This document shows positions 27,290 through 36,191 of a DNA stretch of 64,000 nucleotides, one piece after another. Position 1 is the stretch's first letter; each line of letters starts with the position of its first letter. The DNA is from a bacterium (GTDB lineage: Bacteria > Auribacterota > UBA6266), in assembly GCA_023228325.1 (NCBI GenBank), contig JALOBK010000001.1:1775549-1839548 (forward strand), written 5' to 3'. The translations under genes and the position numbers were made by a program. The notes beneath the pieces were generated by a model, which saw only the letters and a list, made by a program, of their open reading frames with translations, searched no databases and was not told the origin of the DNA.

Positions 27290-29353
27290 ATGTCTATGAA
27301 TAATTTCATGTTCAATAGCGTGAGATATCTGAAGGGCGTTGGTCCCGCTAAATATAATCTTATGGTCAGAATGGGCATATATACTGTCTACGACCTTTTG
27401 AATTATTTGCCCCGGAAATATGAGGACAGGTCTGATTTCGTTAAAATACGGCAGATCAGGAAGGATGAGCAAGCTACCTTTATTGCGCAGGTGGCGTTGG
27501 TCGGTTCTAAAAGAACGAGGGGCAGGAAAGAAATAGTAAATGTCGCTTTTTCCGATGAAACGGGAATTATATGCGGAGTATGGTTTAATCAGCCTTATAT
27601 AAAAAATGTATTTGAAAAAGGGCAAAAAGTCATTATTACGGGCAAAGCTTCGGAATACGGAAAATTGCAATTAGTCAATCCTGAATATGAAATACTGGAT
27701 TCGGAGGATTATGAGCTTATCAATACCGGCAGGATAGTTCCCTTTTATTCCGTTACGGAGGGTCTTTCCCAGAAAGTCTTAAGGCGGGTGATAAAAAATC
27801 TTCTGGATATCCATCTGGATGATATTGAAGAATACCTTCCCCGTTCAGTCATGGAGAAAAGGGGAATCAGCGGTATCCGTGAATCTTATTTAAATGCGCA
27901 TTTTCCGGAAACAGCCCGGAAAGCTTTAATGTCCAGGAGAAGCCTGGCCTTCAGGGAGTTTTTCCTCTTCCATGCGGATATACTGAATAACAGGAATAAA
28001 GCGCGCAGGTTATACAGGGGCATCGCGCATGATACGGACGGGAAATTGTTTTCTGCCTTCCTTCCGACTCTGCCTTTCAGGCTTACGGGCGCGCAGACAA
28101 AGGCTCTTTTATCTATAAAGCGGGATATGTCGGAAAATACCAGGATGAACAGGCTTCTTCAGGGCGATGTGGGAAGCGGAAAAACCGTTGTTGCGGTTTG
28201 CGCCGCGTATATCGCGGTTCAAAACGGGAAACAGGCCGTGTTTATGGCGCCTACCGAAATCCTTGCCGAGCAGCATATGAAAACAATATCCTCTCTTTTC
28301 TCTTCGCACAATATAAAAACAGCGCTTCTGCGCGGAAACATGAAAAAATCAGAAAGGGACGATATCCTCAGGAAAATCAAAAGCGGCGGATATGATATTA
28401 TAATAGGGACACATGCTCTTATTCAGGAAGATATCAGGTTTTCCGCTTTAAGCCTTGTGGTGATAGATGAACAGCATAAATTCGGAGTAGTGCAGAGAGA
28501 AAAGCTGGTGAGTAAAGGATTGTATCCCGATACGATTGTGATGACAGCCACACCTATTCCTCGAACGCTGGCAGTTACCGTTTACGGGGATATGGATGTT
28601 TCTGTCATTAAAACTCTTCCTGAAGGCCGGATTCCCGTGAAAACATTTCATATCACCGGACGGAAGCTGGATGACGCGTATAATTTTATTAAAAGAAAAG
28701 TCCTGGCCGAAGGAGATCAGGCGTATATTGTTTATCCTGCCGTCGAAGATTCCGGAAGATCCGAACTTAAATCTGTTATCGATATGTATAAGAAGCTGTC
28801 GGACTCCGTCTTTTCCGGAATAAGGACGGGGCTGGTGCACGGAAAACTGAAAGCGGAAACAAAAGAAGAGATAATGAAACTTTTTATGGACGATGAGATT
28901 AAAATACTGTTTGCCACGAGCATAATTGAAGTCGGGCTGGATAATCCGAAGGCTACAGTTATGATGGTGGAAAATGCCGGGCGTTACGGCCTTTCCCAGC
29001 TTCACCAGTTGAGAGGGAGAGTGGGGAGAGGGAAAAAACAGTCATACTGCATTTTACTGAGCGATGAAAAAAATGAGCAGGCCGAAAAGCGCATTAACGC
29101 CCTGGTAAAAATCAATGACGGCTTTAAGATAGCCGAGATAGATTTGGCTTTAAGGGGTCCCGGTCAGTTCTACGGCACAAAACAACACGGTATATCCGAT
29201 TTCAAGGTTGCTGATGTTATAAAAGACAGGGAAATGTTGTTTCAGGCAAGGCATGATGCGAAGATGATGTTTATGAAAGATCCCCGCGTTATGCGGAGCT
29301 CATTTTCTTTAGCTTCTGTTTTATACGGGCATAAAAAGAGGGTTTATCAATAG
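27290..29353 (+). CDS. recG: ATP-dependent DNA helicase RecG
   Basis: Reverses stalled forks and branches. 687 residues. N-terminal wedge/OB domain with LKGVGPAKYNLM and LLNYLPRKYEDR; helicase motifs I GDVGSGKTVVA, II IDEQHKFGV, III TATPIPRTLA, VI QLRGRVGRGKKQSYCILL. First gene of a co-directional run reaching into the fatty-acid cluster; rsmD follows after three bases. Confidence 0.97.
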   Translation: MSMNNFMFNSVRYLKGVGPAKYNLMVRMGIYTVYDLLNYLPRKYEDRSDFVKIRQIRKDEQATFIAQVALVGSKRTRGRKEIVNVAFSDETGIICGVWFNQPYIKNVFEKGQKVIITGKASEYGKLQLVNPEYEILDSEDYELINTGRIVPFYSVTEGLSQKVLRRVIKNLLDIHLDDIEEYLPRSVMEKRGISGIRESYLNAHFPETARKALMSRRSLAFREFFLFHADILNNRNKARRLYRGIAHDTDGKLFSAFLPTLPFRLTGAQTKALLSIKRDMSENTRMNRLLQGDVGSGKTVVAVCAAYIAVQNGKQAVFMAPTEILAEQHMKTISSLFSSHNIKTALLRGNMKKSERDDILRKIKSGGYDIIIGTHALIQEDIRFSALSLVVIDEQHKFGVVQREKLVSKGLYPDTIVMTATPIPRTLAVTVYGDMDVSVIKTLPEGRIPVKTFHITGRKLDDAYNFIKRKVLAEGDQAYIVYPAVEDSGRSELKSVIDMYKKLSDSVFSGIRTGLVHGKLKAETKEEIMKLFMDDEIKILFATSIIEVGLDNPKATVMMVENAGRYGLSQLHQLRGRVGRGKKQSYCILLSDEKNEQAEKRINALVKINDGFKIAEIDLALRGPGQFYGTKQHGISDFKVADVIKDREMLFQARHDAKMMFMKDPRVMRSSFSLASVLYGHKKRVYQ

Positions 29354-29356
29354 AGT

Positions 29357-29920
29357 ATGAGGGTGATATCTGGAAAAGCAAAAGGGAAAAGATTGTTTTC
29401 CCCCGGAAATTCTTCTCTGCGGCCGACATTAGACAGGGTGAAGGAGAGTATTTTCAATATGATATCAGGCGCGCTGCCCGGGGCTGCGGTGCTGGATCTT
29501 TTTGCGGGTACGGGTCAACTGGGAATAGAGGCCTTAAGCAGGGGATCAAAGCATTGTCTCTTTATGGAAAAAGACGCCGGCGCGTGTAAAATAATACAGA
29601 AGAACCTTTTGTACACAAACTTAAACAGTTACGCGACATTAATAAGAAGGGATGTCCCGGACGGTGTCAAAAGCCTGCATAAGCAGGGGGTTCGCTTTGA
29701 TCTGGTCTTTGCCGATCCGCCTTACAAATACGATTATTTCGGCTTCAGTGAAGGTATAAATCTATTGAAACTGGAGTATCTGTATGATATTATCGCCGTT
29801 AACGGTTTATTCATAGCCGAACACAAATCAAAAAACAGGCTTGATTTCGGGCCGGAATTCAGGGAAATAAGGAACAGGGTTTTCGGGCAGACATCAATAA
29901 CCATTCTTAAGAGATTTTAA
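29357..29920 (+). CDS. rsmD: 16S rRNA (guanine(966)-N2)-methyltransferase
   Basis: SAM-dependent methyltransferase acting on 16S rRNA G966. 187 residues. SAM-binding VLDLFAGTGQLGIEALSRG and the catalytic DPPY in VFADPPYKYD; also the RPTLDRVKESIFNM motif near the start. recG-rsmD-coaD is a frequent gene order. Confidence 0.95.
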   Translation: MRVISGKAKGKRLFSPGNSSLRPTLDRVKESIFNMISGALPGAAVLDLFAGTGQLGIEALSRGSKHCLFMEKDAGACKIIQKNLLYTNLNSYATLIRRDVPDGVKSLHKQGVRFDLVFADPPYKYDYFGFSEGINLLKLEYLYDIIAVNGLFIAEHKSKNRLDFGPEFREIRNRVFGQTSITILKRF

Positions 29921-29921
29921 T

Positions 29922-30404
29922 ATGAATAAAAAAGCTGTATATGCGGGCAGTTTTGATCCTGTTACCTACGGGCATGTGGATGTCATAGAGAGGGCTTCAA
30001 AGATATTTGAAGAATTGGTGGTCGCGGTAGCGTGTAATGTCTCGAAAACATCTTTATTCAGCGTTGAAGAACGGTTGGATCATATCAGGGGCTCATTGAA
30101 TAACATCAAGAATGTGACGGTATGTTCTTTTGACGGTCTTCTTGTTGATTATGCGGGAAAAATAAACGCGAAGGTCCTGGTAAGAGGCTTAAGAGCCCTT
30201 ACGGATTTCGAATATGAATTTCAGATGGCTTTGACCAATCGAAAACTTGCGGAAAACATTGAAACGATTTTTTTGATGCCGAAAGAGCAATATTCTTACA
30301 TAAGCTCTAAAATGATTAAGGAAATTATTGCGCTGGGAGGGGATGTGTCCTGTTTTGTGCCTTCCATAGTGAAAGAAGCTTTGATCGGAAAGATGAGGAA
30401 ATAA
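29922..30404 (+). CDS. coaD: Pantetheine-phosphate adenylyltransferase
   Basis: Makes dephospho-CoA from 4'-phosphopantetheine and ATP. 160 residues. Nucleotidyltransferase motif AGSFDPVTYGHVDVIERA, RGLRALTDFEYEFQMALTNR, and the ISSKMIKEI block. CoA supply fits the acetyl-CoA and fatty-acid genes that follow. Confidence 0.97.
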   Translation: MNKKAVYAGSFDPVTYGHVDVIERASKIFEELVVAVACNVSKTSLFSVEERLDHIRGSLNNIKNVTVCSFDGLLVDYAGKINAKVLVRGLRALTDFEYEFQMALTNRKLAENIETIFLMPKEQYSYISSKMIKEIIALGGDVSCFVPSIVKEALIGKMRK

Positions 30405-30405
30405 A

Positions 30406-31389
30406 ATGGGCTTTTTTGAAGATATCGTGGCGAGAGTGCAAAAAGGCAGAAAAATAGTTTTTCCCGAAACTTACGACGTCCGGGTTTTGAAGGCGGCGCT
30501 TGAGATATATGAGCAGGGCTGGGCCGAACCTGTTCTCCTGGGGAAACCGGATGTTATTAAAAAAGAGGTGGATACAGGGGATAAAATCACGATAATCGAC
30601 CCTGATTCATACGGGAAAAAAGAAGAATTTATTGACGCGTATTATGAACTTAGAAAACATAAGGGAATAAGCCGGAACATCGCTGAGAAATTTATTGCGA
30701 AGCCGCTTTTTTTCGGGGCAATGATGGTTCGCAGGGGTATTGTTGACGGCATGGTCGCAGGCTCAACCGCGACTTCGGCTGATGTAATAAGATCCGCCAT
30801 ACATGTAATAGGCACTCGCCCCGGAATTAAAACGGCATCCAGTTCTTTCGCGATGATAGTGCCCGACTGCCCTTTCGGTTCGGCCGGAAGGTTTATATAT
30901 GCTGATTCGGGTTTAGTCCCCGACCCGGATGCGGAACAGCTTGCGGATATCGCTATCGCGTCTTCAAAAATGTGCAGGGTGCTCTATGACACCGAACCGG
31001 TCGTGGCGATGCTGTCATTTTCGACTAAAGGCAGCGCGCGCCATAAAATATTGGATAAGGTTATTGCGGCTGTTGAAATCGCAAAGTCCAAGGAACCGTC
31101 TTTAAAAATCGACGGGGAACTGCAGGGGGATGCCGCATTGGTTCCCGCTATAGCTCAGAAGAAGGCTCCCGGCAGTCCCGCGGCGGGAAAAGCCAATGTC
31201 CTGATTTTCCCGGATTTAAATGCCGGGAATATCGCTTATAAACTTACGGAAAGATTAGCCAGGGCTGAAGCCTACGGTCCGTTACTCCAGGGTCTGGCGA
31301 AACCGGTAAATGACCTTTCCAGGGGTTGTACTGTAAACGACATTGTAACTGTTGCCGCGATAACAGCGCTTGAATCAGCGCTTAACTGA
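30406..31389 (+). CDS. pta: Phosphate acetyltransferase
   Basis: Converts acetyl-CoA and phosphate to acetyl phosphate and CoA, or the reverse. 327 residues, the short single-domain type. Family blocks seen: VFPETYDVRVL, VRRGIVDGMVAGS, FADSG-like FIYADSGLVPDPD, SFSTKGSARH, and FPDLNAGNIAYKL. No acetate kinase gene is seen next to it. It sits between coaD and the fatty-acid genes. Confidence 0.93.
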   Translation: MGFFEDIVARVQKGRKIVFPETYDVRVLKAALEIYEQGWAEPVLLGKPDVIKKEVDTGDKITIIDPDSYGKKEEFIDAYYELRKHKGISRNIAEKFIAKPLFFGAMMVRRGIVDGMVAGSTATSADVIRSAIHVIGTRPGIKTASSSFAMIVPDCPFGSAGRFIYADSGLVPDPDAEQLADIAIASSKMCRVLYDTEPVVAMLSFSTKGSARHKILDKVIAAVEIAKSKEPSLKIDGELQGDAALVPAIAQKKAPGSPAAGKANVLIFPDLNAGNIAYKLTERLARAEAYGPLLQGLAKPVNDLSRGCTVNDIVTVAAITALESALN

Positions 31390-31405
31390 ATACCCCGCCT
31401 GCCGA

Positions 31406-31876
31406 ATGAAAAATTTGCTCATATATGTAAAACAGCTTGAAAAAAAGCCTCTGGTTTTTTCTGAAATGCTGGATAGGGATATAGTGGAAACCGGACCGGG
31501 CCTGCCGTTCCTGACGGAAGATATCCTTGCGGCCGGAACAGCCGAACTTATAGGCAAAACGCTTTTGGTTAAATGTAAAATCAAAACAGCGTATAATATC
31601 ACATGCGCAAGGTGCCTTGACAGCATTGAAAAAGAATTTTTAACGGACGATTTCCTTGTGAATATTGAGATAATAAATCAGGATATTATTGACTTGACAG
31701 GATATATCAGAGAAGATATTATACTTGCGCTTCCTGCTGTCTCTTTATGTAAAAAAAATTGCAAGGGACTTTGTCCGTCATGCGGTATAAATTTGAATAA
31801 GAGCAGCTGCGGTTGTATGGAAGGCGGCGAAAAAGGCGGCCCGTGGAAGAAGCTTGACGATTTAAATATTAAATAA
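31406..31876 (+). CDS. YceD/DUF177 family protein
   Basis: About 156 residues. Carries the DUF177 cysteine pattern: CARCLDSIEKEF in the middle and NCKGLCPSCGINLN near the C-terminus. Members are found just upstream of rpmF and are linked to 23S rRNA and ribosome maturation; the exact role is not known here. ATG 31406 was chosen because the longer frame runs back into pta. Confidence 0.88.
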   Translation: MKNLLIYVKQLEKKPLVFSEMLDRDIVETGPGLPFLTEDILAAGTAELIGKTLLVKCKIKTAYNITCARCLDSIEKEFLTDDFLVNIEIINQDIIDLTGYIREDIILALPAVSLCKKNCKGLCPSCGINLNKSSCGCMEGGEKGGPWKKLDDLNIK

Positions 31877-31908
31877 CATTTGAAATTAATAAATAAGGAG
31901 AATGGAAA

Positions 31909-32091
31909 ATGGCTGTTCCTAAACGAAGAACATCAAAATCAAGAAAAGGCATGAGAAGAGCGCATGATGCGGTAACATCTGTTCAGACCGTAGAATGTCC
32001 TGTCTGTAAAGCTCCCAAGATTCCACATAGGGTATGTCCCAGCTGCGGACATTATAAAGACCGTAAAATCATGGATGTCGAGGAAGCTTGA
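31909..32091 (+). CDS. rpmF: 50S ribosomal protein L32
   Basis: 60 residues: MAVPKRRTSKSRKGMRRAHD followed by a zinc-ribbon with CPVCKAPK and CPSCGHYK. A strong AAGGAG site precedes the ATG. The yceD-rpmF-plsX order is conserved in many bacteria. Confidence 0.98.
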   Translation: MAVPKRRTSKSRKGMRRAHDAVTSVQTVECPVCKAPKIPHRVCPSCGHYKDRKIMDVEEA

Positions 32092-32093
32092 AT

Positions 32094-33098
32094 ATGAAAA
32101 TTGCTGTTGATGCGATGGGCGGGGATTATGCCCCGGAACAAATTGTAAAGGGGGTAGTCGAAGCTGCCAGAGAAAACAGGCAGTCGCGCGGCATCATATT
32201 AGTCGGTATTCAGGAAAGAGTCAGGGAAGAGCTGGAAAAATATAATACGGATGGACTGCCCATAACCATCTGTCACTCTTCCGAGATTGTCGAGATGAAC
32301 GACCCTCCCGCGGTTGCCGTGAAGAAAAAAAGGGACTCTTCTATTTCCATTGCCGCCGATTTAGTCAGGAACGGAGAAGCATCGGCTCTGGTAACTGCCG
32401 GGAATACCGGCGCTGCGGTGGCGGCGACAGTCCTGAAATGGAGAATGCTTAACAAAGTAGACAGGCCCGCTATCGCAACTGTCTTTCCATCCCCGTCCGG
32501 ATACACACTGCTTTTGGATGTCGGGGCAAATGTTTCATGTAAACCTCTTCACCTGTTACAGTATTCAATAATGGGCAAGGTTTACGCTGAACACGTGATG
32601 GGTATACGCGACCCCAAGATCGGGCTGCTTAGCGTGGGTGAAGAATCGACCAAGGGAAATGTCTTTACAAAAGAAGCTTACAGGAATCTCCAGAATATAC
32701 CGGGAATCAACTTTGTGGGTAATGTTGAAGGAAAAGATATCTTTTCAAATGCGGTTGATGTTGTTGTTACCGACGGATTTGTAGGTAATGTAGTTCTGAA
32801 ATTAAGCGAAGGAGTCGCATCTGCTTTGCAGGAAATGCTGAAGTCGGAAATTGAAAAAGCTATTATAAATAAAGTAGGCGCGCTGCTTATGATGTCCGCC
32901 TTTAAGAATTTAAAAAAGAAGGCCGACTATGATGAACACGGCGGAGCTCCTTTACTGGGGGTTAACGGGGTTTGTATTATATGCCACGGGCGTTCATCGG
33001 CGAAAGCGATCAAGAATGCGATCAATGTCGCTGAAGGCTATGTGATTAACAATGTCAATGAGCACATAGAAGATGAAATCAGGACTTTCTTAACATAA
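32094..33098 (+). CDS. plsX: Phosphate acyltransferase PlsX
   Basis: Makes acyl phosphate from acyl-ACP for phospholipid synthesis. About 334 residues starting MKIAVDAMGGDYAPEQIVKG, with GNTGAAVAATVLKWRM and VTDGFVGNVVLKLSEG. ATG 32094 is preferred over TTG 32088 because it gives the conserved N-terminus and a GAGGAAG site lies upstream. Opens the fatty-acid cluster. Confidence 0.97.
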   Translation: MKIAVDAMGGDYAPEQIVKGVVEAARENRQSRGIILVGIQERVREELEKYNTDGLPITICHSSEIVEMNDPPAVAVKKKRDSSISIAADLVRNGEASALVTAGNTGAAVAATVLKWRMLNKVDRPAIATVFPSPSGYTLLLDVGANVSCKPLHLLQYSIMGKVYAEHVMGIRDPKIGLLSVGEESTKGNVFTKEAYRNLQNIPGINFVGNVEGKDIFSNAVDVVVTDGFVGNVVLKLSEGVASALQEMLKSEIEKAIINKVGALLMMSAFKNLKKKADYDEHGGAPLLGVNGVCIICHGRSSAKAIKNAINVAEGYVINNVNEHIEDEIRTFLT

Positions 33099-33111
33099 TC
33101 AGGGTGGAAAA

Positions 33112-34104
33112 TTGAGAAACAAAATCACTGCTTCAATAATCGGCACAGGCTCCTATCTTCCGGAAAAAGTTATCACGAATAAGGACCTTGAATCGATGGT
33201 TGACACTTCTGATGAGTGGATAACCACGAGAACCGGCATTAAGGAACGGCATATCGCCGCAGATGATGAGTATACTTCGGATATGGGCGCGAAAGCGGCT
33301 ATGCGGGCCCTCCATTCAGCCGGCAAAAAGCCTTCCGCGATAGACCTTATTATAGTGGCCACGATAACGCCGGATATGCTTTTTCCGTCAACCGCCTGTT
33401 TTGTACAGGATAAGATAGGAGCAAGAAACGCCGCCTGTTTTGATATAGGAGCCGCCTGTTCGGGGTATATATATGCGATAGAGATCGCAAAAAGGCTTGT
33501 TGAAACAGGCAGCCACAATACAATACTTGTCATCGCGTCTGAAAAATTGTCTGCGATTACCGATTGGAGCGATAGAAATACCTGTGTCCTTTTCGGCGAT
33601 GGAGCGGGAGCCTGTATTATTTCCGGGGAAGAAACCGGAAAACCACGGATTTTATGCACTTATACGGGCGCGGACAGCAGCGCGGCTGAACTATTGATGA
33701 TGCCGGGCGGGGGGACGAGGTTTCCCGCATCAATACAAACAGTTGAGAAAAAAATGCATTTTTTGAAGATGGAGGGGAGAGAAGTGTTTAAAAATGCGGT
33801 ATTGTCTATGTACAAGGCCGCCGAAAGAATAATGAAAAAATGTGATGTAAAGATAGATGAGATAAACTGTTTCCTGCCGCATCAGGCAAATATAAGGATA
33901 ATTGACGCGGTCGCAAAAAAAATAGGGATAGCTAAAGAAAAAATTCATCTGAATATTCAAAAATTCGGGAACATGTCAGCGGCGACGGTTGCTGTCGGGC
34001 TTGATGAAGTTTTTAGGGGGTGGGATTTAAAACCCGGAGACAAAATGCTTGTTGATGCTTTCGGCGCGGGTTTTACTTTCGGTTCTCTTATTATCGAATG
34101 GTAA
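33112..34104 (+). CDS. fabH: Beta-ketoacyl-ACP synthase III
   Basis: Starts fatty-acid elongation by condensing acetyl-CoA with malonyl-ACP. 330 residues. Catalytic triad visible: Cys116 in GAACSGYIYA, His257 in PHQANIR, Asn287 in FGNMSAAT. TTG start with an AGGGTGG ribosome site upstream. Confidence 0.97.
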   Translation: MRNKITASIIGTGSYLPEKVITNKDLESMVDTSDEWITTRTGIKERHIAADDEYTSDMGAKAAMRALHSAGKKPSAIDLIIVATITPDMLFPSTACFVQDKIGARNAACFDIGAACSGYIYAIEIAKRLVETGSHNTILVIASEKLSAITDWSDRNTCVLFGDGAGACIISGEETGKPRILCTYTGADSSAAELLMMPGGGTRFPASIQTVEKKMHFLKMEGREVFKNAVLSMYKAAERIMKKCDVKIDEINCFLPHQANIRIIDAVAKKIGIAKEKIHLNIQKFGNMSAATVAVGLDEVFRGWDLKPGDKMLVDAFGAGFTFGSLIIEW

Positions 34105-34154
34105 TCATATTTTCAAACTGAAAATCTGTTTTAATTATATTCGGGGTTATTTAA

Positions 34155-35087
34155 GTGAGAATTATTTCTTTTATTTTTCCGGGCCAGGGTTCCCAATACG
34201 CGGGTATGGGTAAAAGTCTTTATGAAAACTATGAGTCTGCCCGGCGTATTTTTAATAAGGCTGAGGATATTCTGGGGTTCGGCCTTAAAACACTTTGTTT
34301 TGACGGACCCGGAGAAGAGATACTGAAAACCGATATATGCCAGCCTGCCATTTTGACGTGTTCTGCGGCGGCAATGGCGGTTTTGAAAGATGATTACGGG
34401 ATTATTCCTTCTTTCTGCGGCGGATTAAGCCTTGGAGAGTATTCGGGTCTTGTGTGTTCGGGGGCGCTTCTATTTGAGGATGCTATTTCTCTCGTTCATA
34501 AAAGAGGCAGGTTTATGCAGGAGGCATGTGAAGAAACGGAGGGAACAATGGCTTCCGTTATAGGAAGCGATGAAAATAAAGTAAATGAGTTTGTGCGTGA
34601 AGCGGCTTGTGAAGGGGTTATTTCCGTAGCGAATATGAATTGCCCCGGCCAGATCGTGATTTCGGGGGAAAAAAAGGCCGTTTATAAAGCTATAGAACTT
34701 GCAAAGGCCGCCGGAATAAGGAAGATAATCGAACTGAAAGTAGCGGGGGCATATCATTCCCCCTTGATGGAATCGGCCAAAAGCAAACTGAAAAAAGAAT
34801 TGGAAGCTGTTGTAATCAACAGGCCCTCCGTTAAATGCGCGTCTAATGTCCTCGGAACATTTTATTCTGAAACAGATGATATAAAGGCTCTTCTCTCAGA
34901 GCAGGTCACCTCTCCTGTGCTATGGCAAAAATGCGTTGAATCGATTATCAAAGAGGGCTGCGGCCTGTTTTTCGAGCCCGGCTGCGGAAAAGTGCTTACG
35001 GGACTGATTAAAAGAATTGATGCGTCAAAAACATGTATTGTTATTGAGAAAAAGGAAGATCTGGAATCTTTAAAAGCCAGGGTGTGA
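34155..35087 (+). CDS. fabD: Malonyl-CoA:ACP transacylase
   Basis: Loads malonate onto acyl carrier protein. 310 residues. FPGQGSQYAGMG at the start, the nucleophile Ser92 in GGLSLGEYSG, His201 in AGAYHSPLM. GTG start at 34155. The 50-base gap before it holds no clear promoter. Confidence 0.96.
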   Translation: MRIISFIFPGQGSQYAGMGKSLYENYESARRIFNKAEDILGFGLKTLCFDGPGEEILKTDICQPAILTCSAAAMAVLKDDYGIIPSFCGGLSLGEYSGLVCSGALLFEDAISLVHKRGRFMQEACEETEGTMASVIGSDENKVNEFVREAACEGVISVANMNCPGQIVISGEKKAVYKAIELAKAAGIRKIIELKVAGAYHSPLMESAKSKLKKELEAVVINRPSVKCASNVLGTFYSETDDIKALLSEQVTSPVLWQKCVESIIKEGCGLFFEPGCGKVLTGLIKRIDASKTCIVIEKKEDLESLKARV

Positions 35088-35105
35088 ATAAGGGGGTTCA
35101 GGATT

Positions 35106-35849
35106 ATGTTATTGAAAGATAAGACTGCGATAGTGACCGGCGCCGCGCAGGGTATAGGTAAAGAAATAGCGTTGAGATTAGCCGGCGAAGGGGCAGACAT
35201 TGCTTTATGCGATATAGATGAAGAAAGCCTGAAAAAAACAGCCGCTGAAATAGCGGATTTGGGCAGAAAATCATATGCGTATAAATGTAATGTATCCGAC
35301 TTTGCAAGTGTCGATGAAACTGTCAACAAAATTCTTGACAATGCAGGTAAAGTGGATATACTCATTAACAATGCTGGCTTGACAAGAGATTCTTTAATGA
35401 TGAGGATGAAAGAAGAAGATTGGGATCTTGTCATCAGCGTTAACTTGAAGGGCGTATTTAATTTCACGAAGTCTGTCTGTCGCCCTATGTTGAAGCAAAG
35501 ATCAGGTAAAATCGTCAATATAGCTTCTATAATTGGCTTGGTCGGCAATGCCGGGCAGGCTAATTATGCGGCGTCAAAAGCCGGAGTTATCGCTTTGACA
35601 AAAACGGCAGCCAGAGAAATGGCATCGAGAGGCATTAATGTAAATGCCGTTGCTCCCGGATTTATCCAGACCAGGATGACCGATGTTCTTTCTGAAGATG
35701 TTAAGCGGCAAATGTTAAAAGCTATACCTCTCGGTTATTTTGGCAAACCCGGGGATGTGGCAAATGTAGTATTATTTTTATCTTCTGATTTATCGTCATA
35801 TGTTACAGGCCAGGTTGTTATTGTTGATGGCGGAATGGTAATGGCATAA
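35106..35849 (+). CDS. fabG: 3-oxoacyl-ACP reductase
   Basis: NADPH-dependent reduction of 3-ketoacyl-ACP. 247 residues. Short-chain dehydrogenase: TGAAQGIGKEIA nucleotide motif, NNAG, and the catalytic Ser141, Tyr154 and Lys158 (YAASK). Its stop lies 26 bases before acpP. Confidence 0.97.
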   Translation: MLLKDKTAIVTGAAQGIGKEIALRLAGEGADIALCDIDEESLKKTAAEIADLGRKSYAYKCNVSDFASVDETVNKILDNAGKVDILINNAGLTRDSLMMRMKEEDWDLVISVNLKGVFNFTKSVCRPMLKQRSGKIVNIASIIGLVGNAGQANYAASKAGVIALTKTAAREMASRGINVNAVAPGFIQTRMTDVLSEDVKRQMLKAIPLGYFGKPGDVANVVLFLSSDLSSYVTGQVVIVDGGMVMA

Positions 35850-35875
35850 AATGTTTTCAAAAAGGAGGAAATAAG

Positions 35876-36112
35876 ATGTCATCTGTTGCCGAGAGAGTAA
35901 AAAAAATAATAGTTGAGCAGTTGGGAGTCAATGCTGAAGAAGTAACTAATGAAGCTTCGTTTATAGATGATCTGGGCGCTGATTCTCTTGATACGGTAGA
36001 GTTGGTTATGGCCCTTGAAGAAGAATTCAATGCCGACATACCGGATGAAGAAGCGGAAAAACTTAAGACAGTCGGCAACGTAATCAAATATATCGAAGAC
36101 CATCAGCAGTAA
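35876..36112 (+). CDS. acpP: Acyl carrier protein
   Basis: 78 residues, acidic, four helices. Phosphopantetheine attachment at Ser37 in GADSLDTVELVMALEEEF. A very strong AAAGGAGG ribosome site, fitting high expression. Carries the growing acyl chain for the neighbouring Fab enzymes. Confidence 0.98.
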   Translation: MSSVAERVKKIIVEQLGVNAEEVTNEASFIDDLGADSLDTVELVMALEEEFNADIPDEEAEKLKTVGNVIKYIEDHQQ

Positions 36113-36127
36113 AATTATTCTTTAAAT

Positions 36128-36161
36128 AGGGCATTTCACTGGTTGTTACATGGAATGCCCT
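36128..36161 (+). other. Hairpin between acpP and fabF
   Basis: AGGGCATTTC (36128-36137) pairs with GGAATGCCCT (36152-36161): ten pairs including one G-U, with a 14-nt loop. No T run follows, so it is not a standard terminator. It may stabilise the abundant acpP message or damp read-through into fabF. Confidence 0.5.
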
Positions 36162-36191
36162 GTTGTTAATATCAAAAGGATGTAATTTCCG

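Noticed and set aside
34862..35548. A 228-codon open frame on the minus strand across fabD and fabG
   Set aside because: It lies opposite two genes with intact catalytic residues, shows no motif, and has no ribosome site; it is a shadow frame.
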